A stretch of DNA of 64,000 nt from Streptomyces sp. NBC_01268 (GTDB taxonomy: Bacteria; Actinomycetota; Actinomycetes; Streptomycetales; Streptomycetaceae). Within the stretch, counting starts at the first letter, position 1, and each line of letters opens with the position of its first letter. A program made the position numbers and the translations under genes. The stretch covers positions 3,906,001 to 3,970,000 of the forward strand of contig NZ_CP108454.1 of the NCBI RefSeq assembly GCF_036240795.1, written 5' to 3'. Shown piece by piece: positions 54,400 through 60,862 of this stretch. The notes beneath the pieces are model-generated. The model made no database searches and had not been told where the DNA came from. It worked only from the letters and a program-made list of their open reading frames with translations.

Positions 54400-55485
54400 A
54401 TGCGGTCCATGCCGTCCACGCCGAACACGTCGTCCCCGTTGTCTTCGTCGTCCCCGTTGTCCCCGACGTCCCCGTCGTCAGAACCGGCCGCACCGGCGAC
54501 ACCGGCGACGCCTGCGACGCCGGCCGCGAAGCTGCGCTGCGCGATCCTCGACGACTTCCAGGGCGTCGCCCTGTCCTGTGCCGACTGGAGCACGCTCGAC
54601 GCCCGGGTCGAGGTCCGTGTCCTGCGGGAGCACCTCACCGACCGCGACGCGCTCGTCGCCGCCGTCGAGGACTGCGAGATCCTCGTGGTGATGCGCGAGC
54701 GGACCCCGCTCGACGCCGCCCTCCTGGAGCGGCTGCCCCGGCTGCGGCTGATCGTCACCTCGGGCCTGCGCAACGTCTCGATCGACGTCGCCGCCGCCCG
54801 CGCCCGCGGCGTCACCGTCTGCGGCACCGCCAGCGGCTCCGAGCCGCCCACCGAGTTGACCTGGGCTCTGATCCTGGGCCTGGCCCGGCAGGTGCACACG
54901 GAGAGCCGGGCGATGCGCGAGGGCGGGCCGTGGCAGTCGACGCTCGGCCTCGACCTGTCCGGGCGCACCCTGGGTCTGGTGGGCCTCGGCAAGATCGGCG
55001 GCCGGGTGGCGCGGATCGGCCTCGCGTTCGGCATGGACGTGGTCGCCTGGAGCCCGCACCTGACCGACGAGCGGGCCGCCGAGCACGGGGTGCGGCGGGC
55101 GGAGAGCCTGCCCGCCCTGCTGGCCGGCAGCGACGTCGTCTCCCTGCACATGGTGCTCTCCGACCGCACCCGCGGCCTGCTCGGGGAGGCGGAACTGCGG
55201 GCGATGCGCCCGGGCGCGTACCTGGTCAACACCTCCCGCGCGGGCCTGGTCGACGGGGCGGCGCTGCTGGCCGCGCTGCGCGAGGGCCGGATCGCGGGGG
55301 CCGGGCTCGACGTGTACGAGACGGAGCCGCTGCCCGCCGACGACCCGCTGCGGACCCTGCCGAACGTGCTCGCGCTGCCGCACCTCGGGTACGTGACGGA
55401 GGCCAACTACGCGCGCTACTTCGGGCAGGCCGTCGAGGACATCGAGGCGTTCCTGGCGGGGGCTCCGGTCCGCGAGCTGGACTGA
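54400..55485 (+). CDS. D-2-hydroxyacid dehydrogenase
   Basis: 361 residues from the ATG at 54400 (54409 is an alternative). The first 40 residues are Ser/Pro/Thr-rich and encoded by short repeats. NAD-binding GLGKIGG in TLGLVGLGKIGGRVAR (about residue 190), catalytic Arg region VTSGLRNVSIDVAAARARG, substrate-side LVNTSRAGLVDGAAL, Glu in GLDVYETEPLP and catalytic His in LPHLGYVTE are all present. It resembles glycerate/phosphoglycerate dehydrogenase-like reductases, not SerA itself (no ACT domain). The substrate is unknown. A 16-bp hairpin follows. Confidence 0.88.
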   Translation: MRSMPSTPNTSSPLSSSSPLSPTSPSSEPAAPATPATPATPAAKLRCAILDDFQGVALSCADWSTLDARVEVRVLREHLTDRDALVAAVEDCEILVVMRERTPLDAALLERLPRLRLIVTSGLRNVSIDVAAARARGVTVCGTASGSEPPTELTWALILGLARQVHTESRAMREGGPWQSTLGLDLSGRTLGLVGLGKIGGRVARIGLAFGMDVVAWSPHLTDERAAEHGVRRAESLPALLAGSDVVSLHMVLSDRTRGLLGEAELRAMRPGAYLVNTSRAGLVDGAALLAALREGRIAGAGLDVYETEPLPADDPLRTLPNVLALPHLGYVTEANYARYFGQAVEDIEAFLAGAPVRELD

Positions 55486-55509
55486 CCGCCCGGACGCGCC
55501 GGACACGGG

Positions 55510-55546
55510 TCGGCCCCGTACCCCTGCGAGAGGGGTACGGGGCCGA
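55510..55546. terminator. Bidirectional 16-bp hairpin
   Basis: TCGGCCCCGTACCCCT (55510-55525), loop GCGAG, AGGGGTACGGGGCCGA (55531-55546). Perfect stem between the dehydrogenase and the convergent cbtA gene. Confidence 0.9.
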
Positions 55547-55593
55547 TGACCGTGCACGGGAGGTACGGGGTGTACCCGCCGTACGGTGGCGGC

Positions 55594-56445
55594 TCAGGCG
55601 ACCGGGGCCGGCTGCGCCACCTGTGCCGGGGCGGGACGCGGGGCGAGGAGCCGCTCCGCGAGCAGGCCGAAGGCGAGCCCGAAGACCACCCACAGACCGG
55701 CCTGGATGCCCAGGGTCGCGAGCCGGAACTCCCACAGCACGGCGGCCGGGAAGGACGCCTGCACCGAGTCCCCGTTGCCGGGCAGGAACAGGCACGCGAC
55801 GGCGATCGCGGCGACGAAGCCCGCGCCCGCCAGGACGGTGGCGTTCCAGTTGCCGAGGCACGGGGCGAGCCGGCGGCCCGCGACGATCGCCGCGACGCCG
55901 AGCAGCACGCTCAGCAGGATCATCAGGAAGAACAGGGTGGTGCGCTGCCCGATGGTGTCCGGATTGCCGACGGCCGGCGGGGTCGCCGGGTACTTCAGGA
56001 ACGGCACCAGATAGACCGTGGTGAAGGCGGCCGCCGCGACGAGCGCCGCGGTCGCCTTCGGGGTGAAACGGCCCACCCGGCCCAGGACGAAACAGAACGC
56101 CAGCGAGGCGATGCCGCCGAGGGCGACCCCGTAGACGAGGACGCCGGTGGCGAGACCCGCCGTGGACTGGAGGTCCCGGCTGACGATCTCCTCCTCTTCG
56201 GCGGGGGCCGCGGCCTGCCCATGGCCCGCGCCATGGCTGTGGGCTGCCGCGTGCTCCGCCTTGGCGGCGGCCTCCTCGACGGCGATCGAGGCGTTGACGG
56301 ACGGTTCACCCGCGACGTAGGCGACGCCGAAGGCGAACAGTCCGGCGATCAGGCCCGCGAGCATGCCGCGGACCAGGAGCCGCCCCACGAGCGAACCCGT
56401 GGGGGCGGCGGGGGACTGAGCGGGGGATGGAGCGGTGGATGACAT
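55594..56445 (-). CDS. cbtA: CbtA family cobalt transporter subunit
   Basis: 283 residues with about seven membrane helices (LVRGMLAGLIAGLFAFGVAYVAGEPSV at the N-terminus). A His-rich loop HAAAHSHGAGHG (about residue 68) is suited to metal handling, and LATGVLVYGVALGGIASLAF is conserved-looking. CbtA and CbtB together were predicted from B12-riboswitch regulation as a cobalt uptake system. The cbtB stop lies 16 bases upstream of this start, and the cobalamin riboswitch precedes both. Confidence 0.9.
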   Translation of the reverse strand: MSSTAPSPAQSPAAPTGSLVGRLLVRGMLAGLIAGLFAFGVAYVAGEPSVNASIAVEEAAAKAEHAAAHSHGAGHGQAAAPAEEEEIVSRDLQSTAGLATGVLVYGVALGGIASLAFCFVLGRVGRFTPKATAALVAAAAFTTVYLVPFLKYPATPPAVGNPDTIGQRTTLFFLMILLSVLLGVAAIVAGRRLAPCLGNWNATVLAGAGFVAAIAVACLFLPGNGDSVQASFPAAVLWEFRLATLGIQAGLWVVFGLAFGLLAERLLAPRPAPAQVAQPAPVA

Positions 56446-56460
56446 GTGCGCGGTTGCCCC

Positions 56461-56691
56461 TCAGTGGCAGGGGAAGCCGAGCAGGTGGCGCCCGTCGTGC
56501 ACCCACTCGTGCACGTCGCTGCCCGCGAACAGGGACGTGGCGCCCTGCTCGGCACCGACGAAGTAGAGCGCGACGAGCATCAGGATCCCGGCGAACGCCG
56601 CCCACGGGAGCACCGCGCGGACCGGCAGGGAAACCGGAACGGCGATGGACGGGGTGGACGTGACGGCGGGCGACGCGATGGCCTCGGCCAT
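56461..56691 (-). CDS. cbtB: CbtB cobalt transporter subunit
   Basis: 76 residues; GGAGG before the ATG. One membrane helix (LPWAAFAGILMLVALYFVGAEQGA) and a C-terminal HEWVHDGRHLLGFPCH with several histidines, the hallmark of CbtB. First gene after the cobalamin riboswitch, so its translation or transcription is expected to fall when adenosylcobalamin is plentiful. cbtA follows in the same transcript. Confidence 0.92.
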   Translation of the reverse strand: MAEAIASPAVTSTPSIAVPVSLPVRAVLPWAAFAGILMLVALYFVGAEQGATSLFAGSDVHEWVHDGRHLLGFPCH

Positions 56692-56719
56692 GGTGGAACC
56701 TCCTCGGGAACTCGCGTCC

Positions 56720-56850
56720 CATACGGTGGTGCGCGACGACGGTCGTCGGGTCTGACTCACCCGTCCCGGGAACGCCGGGGCGGGCTCACAGTGGCGCGAC
56801 CGTGCCGGACTTGCACCGGACTTCCGTCTCGCCGTCGTCGTTCTGTGGAA
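56720..56850 (-). promoter_or_regulatory. Cobalamin riboswitch
   Basis: On the minus strand: GGAAGTCCGGTGCAAGTCCGG (complement of about 56803-56823), then GCGCCACTGTGAGCCCG (B12 box region, about 56781-56797) and further GTCAGACCCGACGACC (about 56741-56756). This order and wording match the cobalamin-riboswitch core. It lies between the promoter and cbtB. The outer limits are approximate. Confidence 0.9.
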
Positions 56851-56933
56851 TTGACGCCTGACCGTACCGCGCCCGTCACTCCGCGCCAAGGGCGCCCGGG
56901 AGGCGGGCCGATGAATTGAGGGATGAATCACCC

Positions 56934-57503
56934 ATGACCGTGCGCCCCCTGTCCGTACGGCTCACGCTGGTCTCCCCGGCGATGACGGCCGCCCTGCGCG
57001 AGGCCCGGTTCGACGACAGCGGGCCGGTCGAGGCGGTGGCCGCGGGCCCGTTGGCGCTTCCTGCGGGGGCCCGGGTCGTCGCCTCGCCCTCCGGGCGGTG
57101 CCGGGCGACGGCCGAGGCCCTGGGCCTCGACCCCGCCTCGGTGCGGGCGGAGCCCGCTCTCGCGGGCTGCGCGATGGGCCGCTGGCGGGGACGCCGGCTC
57201 GACGAACTGACGGCGGTGGAACCGGAGTCGGTGGCGGCCTGGCTCGCCGACCCCGACGCGGCCCCGCACGGCGGCGAGTCCCTGCGGGAGCTGCGCGTAC
57301 GGGTCGCCGCCTGGCTGGACGCGCTGGAGCCGGGACCCGTCCACGCCTTCGCCGAACCGGACGTCGTCCGCGCGGCCGTCGCCCACGCGCTCGGGGCGCC
57401 CGACTCCGCGTTCTGGCGCCTGGACGTGCGCCCGCTGCACGCGGTGGAGCTGTCGGGGCGGACGGGGCGGTGGAACGTGCGGCTGGGGGCGCCGGTCGCC
57501 TGA
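56934..57503 (+). CDS. Histidine-phosphatase-fold protein lacking catalytic histidines
   Basis: 189 residues. The overall pattern is the phosphoglycerate-mutase-like/CobC superfamily: VRLTLVSPAMTAALREARF where LVRHGET is expected, ASPSGRCRATAEALGL (the usual substrate-phosphate Arg), GRWRGRRLDEL, GGESLRELRVRVAAWLD, and HAFAEPDVVRAAVAHAL where the second catalytic HG should stand. Both catalytic histidines are thus replaced (SPA and EP). It is probably a pseudo-enzyme. It is divergent from the B12-controlled cbtBA unit, and CobC-type phosphatases belong to cobalamin assembly, so a regulatory or binding role there is possible. Confidence 0.8.
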   Translation: MTVRPLSVRLTLVSPAMTAALREARFDDSGPVEAVAAGPLALPAGARVVASPSGRCRATAEALGLDPASVRAEPALAGCAMGRWRGRRLDELTAVEPESVAAWLADPDAAPHGGESLRELRVRVAAWLDALEPGPVHAFAEPDVVRAAVAHALGAPDSAFWRLDVRPLHAVELSGRTGRWNVRLGAPVA

Positions 57504-57545
57504 GCCGCGACGCCGGCCTCCGCCGACCGCGCCGGCCCCTCCCCG

Positions 57546-57902
57546 TCAGCCGAGGGAGGCGCGCGCGAGGTCCAGGAACTCCGCGTCGGTGAGCCCCAGT
57601 CGGCGGGCCTCGGCGGCCAGTTCGCGGAGCCGGTCGACGAGTTGGGCGCGGCCCGGTGCGGCGGCGCCCGGCACGATGACGGCGCCGCGCCCGCGACGGA
57701 GCTCGATCAGCCCCTCCTCGCGCAGCTGTTGGTAGCCGCGCAGCACGGTGTGCACGTTGACCCCGAGGGAGTCGGCGAGCTCCCGCGCGGCGGGCAGTCG
57801 CTCGCCGGGCCGGGCGCTGCCGTCGGCGAGAGCGCCCCGGACGCAGCCGGCGATCTGGTCGCCGAGGGGGACGGAGGAGGCGGGATCCACCCGGAACAGC
57901 AC
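57546..57902 (-). CDS. GntR-family regulator (YtrA type)
   Basis: 118 residues from a GTG with AAGGA eight bases upstream. The winged helix is at VPLGDQIAGCVRGALADGSARPGERLPAARELADSLGVNVHTVLRGYQQLREEGLIELRRGRGAVIV; only a short helical tail follows, as in the YtrA subfamily. It lies two bases after the DUF1648 membrane-protein gene and is probably in one operon with it. The inverted repeat at 59008-59032 in the promoter is a likely operator. Confidence 0.9.
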   Translation of the reverse strand: MLFRVDPASSVPLGDQIAGCVRGALADGSARPGERLPAARELADSLGVNVHTVLRGYQQLREEGLIELRRGRGAVIVPGAAAPGRAQLVDRLRELAAEARRLGLTDAEFLDLARASLG

Positions 57903-57904
57903 GG

Positions 57905-58954
57905 TCAGTCCTTTCGGGGGGCGGGGCGGCCGGGGGCGGGGGTGCCGGTGGCCGGAGTGCCGGTGGCGGGGGTGGCGGGGGTGCCGTTGGCCGGAGTGCC
58001 GGTGGCAGGGGTGCCGCGTCCGCTCGCGGCGCGTTCCACGAGTGCGTTGAGCAGGCCCGCGGCCGTCGTCGCGTCGTCGACGGTGACGACGAACTCCCGA
58101 CCGTCGCGGCGCCGTACGGCGAGTGCCCGGCCGGAGCGCAGGATCACGCCGGACGCCGCGGGCCGGACCCGGTAGCCCCAGCCGCCGAACTCGGCGACCG
58201 GTTCGACGTCCCGGGTCGTCGCGCCGGTGATGTCGTCGAGCGGCACCCGCAGCCGGGGCCGGGCCACGAGGGCGGGCCGGACGGTCAGGCCGCGCCGGTC
58301 GGCGTGCACCCGGACCCGGCTCAGCGCGGTGCCGGGCAGGCCGACGGCCAGCGGGATCAGCGCGTACGGCCAGGCGGCGAAGAAGGGTACGACGAGCGCG
58401 GCGAGCAGGAAGGCGGCGCCGAGCAGGATCATCGGGAGCGAGCCCGTGGTCCGCGCCCAGCCCGCGAGCTCCCCGGCCGCGAGGTCGAGCCGGGGCGCGT
58501 CGGCGGGCACGGACACCTCCCGCGCGGGCTCCGCCGGGACGAGCCGGGTGAGCGCCCACCCGGCGGCGGCGGCGAGGGCGCCGATCGCCAGGGCCACGGT
58601 CAGCACGGCGATCCGCAGGCGCGCCTCGGCCGGGTCGGTGACGTCCAGGTTGGCGCGCAGTTGCAGCGCGAGCAGCCCGCCGGTGAACCCGGCGGTGGCC
58701 CAGGCGCCCCACAGCACCCGGCGCCGGACGAAGAGGGCCCAGCCGACGCCGAGGGCGAGCAGCAGGGCCGAGCTGACGGCGAGGTACCCGCCGACGGCGG
58801 TGAAGCCGTCGGCGCGTCCGTCGGCGCCGAAGTGGGTGGCGAGGCGGTCGGGCAGCCGGTCGCGCCAGAGCGCGCACAGCAGCGGGCCGACGGCGAGGGC
58901 GAGCAGGAACGGCAGTGCGGCGAGCAGCCGCAGCCGGGTGGCGGCACGGTTCAC
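57905..58954 (-). CDS. DUF1648-domain membrane protein
   Basis: 349 residues from a GTG with GGGGAGG five bases upstream. N-terminal DUF1648-like segment: LPFLLALAVGPLLCALWRDRLPDRLATHFGADGRADGF, then about five membrane helices to residue 215, and a C-terminal PH-like cytosolic domain (VRVHADRRGLTVRPALVARPRLRVPLDDITGATTRDV … REFVVTVDDATTAAGLLNAL). The tail is a Thr/Pro/Ala repeat encoded by a minisatellite (about 57925-58018). DUF1648 proteins with YtrA-type regulators are common in Gram-positives and often respond to envelope stress. Exact role unknown. Confidence 0.8.
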   Translation of the reverse strand: MNRAATRLRLLAALPFLLALAVGPLLCALWRDRLPDRLATHFGADGRADGFTAVGGYLAVSSALLLALGVGWALFVRRRVLWGAWATAGFTGGLLALQLRANLDVTDPAEARLRIAVLTVALAIGALAAAAGWALTRLVPAEPAREVSVPADAPRLDLAAGELAGWARTTGSLPMILLGAAFLLAALVVPFFAAWPYALIPLAVGLPGTALSRVRVHADRRGLTVRPALVARPRLRVPLDDITGATTRDVEPVAEFGGWGYRVRPAASGVILRSGRALAVRRRDGREFVVTVDDATTAAGLLNALVERAASGRGTPATGTPANGTPATPATGTPATGTPAPGRPAPRKD

Positions 58955-59007
58955 AGGATCCTCCCCTGGCTCCCATGGATGGTTCTCCTGGGTTCCACTG
59001 AGTTCTA

Positions 59008-59032
59008 CTTGTTCGCACTCTACTAGAACAAG
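59008..59032 (-). promoter_or_regulatory. Inverted-repeat operator for the DUF1648/GntR unit
   Basis: CTTGTTC (59008-59014), 11 bases, GAACAAG (59026-59032). On the minus strand TTGTTC can act as -35 with TAGAAC 18 bases later as -10, so the repeat lies inside the promoter. Confidence 0.65.
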
Positions 59033-59105
59033 CAGCTCTCGCGGCGACCTGTGAGCTCCGGATGCGGGCCGTGACGTACGGGCGGCGGTGTGGGACGGTG
59101 GGCGC

Positions 59106-60017
59106 ATGCCGGTACCCGTGATCCTCGACTGCGATCCCGGACACGACGACGCCTTCAACATCCTGCTCGCCGCGGCCCATCCGGCCGTCGACCTGCTCGC
59201 CATCACCACCGTGGCGGGCAACCAGACGGTGGAGAAGACCACGCTCAACGCGCGCCGGGTGTGCTCCGTGGCCGGGATCCACGGCGTCCCGATCGCGGCC
59301 GGCCGGGACCGCCCGCTGCACGCCGGGCCGTACGGCGCGCCGCGCGTCGCCGAGCACATCCACGGCGACTCGGGGCTCGACGGGCCCGGCTTCGGCGAGG
59401 GCGAGCCGCCCGTGCCGCAGGACCCGCGCGACGCCCTCGCGCTGACCCGGGACATCCTGCTCGCCCACCCCGAACTGGCCGCCAGGATCGAGCGGATCGT
59501 GCTGATGGGCGGGTCGACGGGGCGCGGCAACACCACGCCGGCGGCCGAGTTCAACATCCTCTGCGACCCGGAGGCGGCGGACCTCGTCTTCCGCAGCGGG
59601 ATCCCGCTGACCATGTTCGGCCTGAACGTCACCCACCAGGTCCGGGCCACCCCCGAGGTGCTCTCGCGACTCGCCGGGCTCGGCACCCCGCTCGGGCGCC
59701 TGTGCGTCGAGCTCCTGACGTACTTCGCCGCGACCTACCGCGAGGTGTACGGCTTCGACGCGCCGCCGCTGCACGACCCGCTGACCGTGGCCCACCTGAT
59801 CGACCCCTCACTGGTCAGCCTGGTGCGGGCGCCGGTGGCGGTCGAGCTGGCCGGCACGTACACGCGCGGGGCGACGGTGATCGACCTGGACGGGGTGACC
59901 GGCCTCCCGGCCAACGCCGAGGTCGGCATCGAGGCGGACGCGGACCGCTTCTGGGACCTGATCGTGGACGCGGTGCGGGTGCTGGGGGAGCGGTCCGGGG
60001 CGACACCCCCGAGGTAA
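59106..60017 (+). CDS. Nucleoside hydrolase
   Basis: 303 residues. The calcium-binding DxDxGxDD motif is ILDCDPGHDDAFN at the N-terminus. VLMGGSTGRGNTTPAAEFNILCDPEAADLVF (about 135-165) and MFGLNVTHQVRATPEVL supply active-site and substrate residues, and LHDPLTVAHLIDP the conserved aspartate. Normal length for inosine-uridine-preferring hydrolases, which split ribonucleosides to base and ribose for salvage. Cytosolic. Not clearly co-transcribed with its neighbours. Confidence 0.93.
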   Translation: MPVPVILDCDPGHDDAFNILLAAAHPAVDLLAITTVAGNQTVEKTTLNARRVCSVAGIHGVPIAAGRDRPLHAGPYGAPRVAEHIHGDSGLDGPGFGEGEPPVPQDPRDALALTRDILLAHPELAARIERIVLMGGSTGRGNTTPAAEFNILCDPEAADLVFRSGIPLTMFGLNVTHQVRATPEVLSRLAGLGTPLGRLCVELLTYFAATYREVYGFDAPPLHDPLTVAHLIDPSLVSLVRAPVAVELAGTYTRGATVIDLDGVTGLPANAEVGIEADADRFWDLIVDAVRVLGERSGATPPR

Positions 60018-60018
60018 C

Positions 60019-60103
60019 GAGACGCAGCGTCTTGCCTGAAGCGGCATCGCCGCGTACGGTGAGCGCATCGAGATTGCGAGACGGACCGTCTCGTCTCGCA
60101 ATC
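60019..60103. promoter_or_regulatory. Two related palindromic operators before the ABC-F relic
   Basis: GAGACGCAGCGTCTT (60019-60033) and GAGACGGACCGTCTC (60078-60092) share the pattern GAGACG-N3-CGTCT(C/T), 59 bases apart. The second is nested in a longer stem GATTGCGAGACG (60072-60083) / CGTCTCGCAATC (60092-60103). This looks like a TetR-type operator pair, but no TetR gene is adjacent. Confidence 0.6.
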
Positions 60104-60172
60104 GCGATCGGATCGCACGCCGTCGCCCCACCCGTGATCCGCCCCCTGTCGTCCAGCCCCGGGAGGCCGCCC

Positions 60173-60502
60173 TTGTTCCGTGCCCACCTCACCGACGTCA
60201 CCAAGCGCTACGACACCCGGCTCGTCCTCGACCGGGTCTCCCTCTCCGTCCGCGCCGGCGAACGGGTCGGCGTCGTCGGCGACAACGGCTCCGGCAAGTC
60301 CACGCTCCTGCGGCTGCTCGCCGGCCTGGAGCACGCTGACACCGGCACCGTCACCGTCGAGGCGCCCGGGGGCCTCGGTCACCTCGCGCACTACCCGGGC
60401 ACCCTGGTGGTCGTCAGCCACGACCGGCGCCTGCGGAACGGCTTTAGGGGGCGGCGGGTGGAGCTGGAGCCGTGGGTCAGCGCCGTGACGTCTTCTTCCT
60501 GA
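60173..60502 (+). pseudogene. Internally deleted ABC-F ATPase gene
   Basis: 109 codons from a TTG (GGGAGG six bases upstream). The first half is the start of an ABC-F protein: FRAHLTDVTKRYDTRLVLDRVSLSVRAGERVGVVGDNGSGKSTLLRLLAG (Walker A) … GGLGHLAHYPG. It jumps directly to the very end of the second ATPase domain, GTLVVVSHDRRLRNGFRGRRVELEP (H-loop region). The signature and Walker B motifs, the linker and most of domain 2, about 400 residues, are missing in frame. ABC-F proteins protect ribosomes from antibiotics; this one cannot hydrolyse ATP normally. The 3' end overlaps the convergent lipoprotein gene. Confidence 0.75.
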
Positions 60503-60800
60503 CGCTGCCCGAGGTCCCGCCCCCCGGCCGGTACGGCTTCGCCGAGCGCCCGCCGACGCCCGGGGTGATCCGGACCTCCGGCGGGGCCGCGGACGGGGAC
60601 CCGGCCGGAACCTCCGACCCTGCCCCGGTGGCCGAGGGCGTCGGGGGCGCCGTGGTGGTGGGCTGCCCGGCGGTCGGCGACGAGCTCTTCGGGGCGGGCG
60701 GCTTCGGCGGCACGGCGCCGCTCCCTCCGCCCGAACAGGCCCCCAGGGCCAGGCCGAGACCCAGCACCACGGCCGTCGTCACCACTGCGCGGGCCCGCAC
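60477..60800 (-). CDS. Small Pro/Ser/Thr-rich lipoprotein
   Basis: 107 residues from a GTG at 60800; in-frame GTGs at 60806 and 60809 are equally possible. VVTTAVVLGLGLALGACSGGGSG is a lipoprotein signal with lipobox L-G-A-C. The mature part is a low-complexity Pro/Ser/Thr/Gly chain and a basic end (RPGGGTSGSVRKKTSRR), without a recognisable domain. Lies 63 bases after the cobN stop on the same strand and may be in its transcript. Whether it takes part in cobalt or cobalamin handling is unknown. Confidence 0.62.
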   Translation of the reverse strand: MRARAVVTTAVVLGLGLALGACSGGGSGAVPPKPPAPKSSSPTAGQPTTTAPPTPSATGAGSEVPAGSPSAAPPEVRITPGVGGRSAKPYRPGGGTSGSVRKKTSRR

Positions 60801-60862
60801 GCCCACCACCCCACCCCAGCCGGATTCCCGATCCGCACGCACGTGCGGATCGGGATCGTAAC

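Noticed and set aside
57925..58018. Minisatellite in the DUF1648 gene as a mobile or regulatory repeat
   Set aside because: It lies in frame in the coding tail and encodes a Thr/Pro/Ala linker, a common low-complexity feature in this genome.
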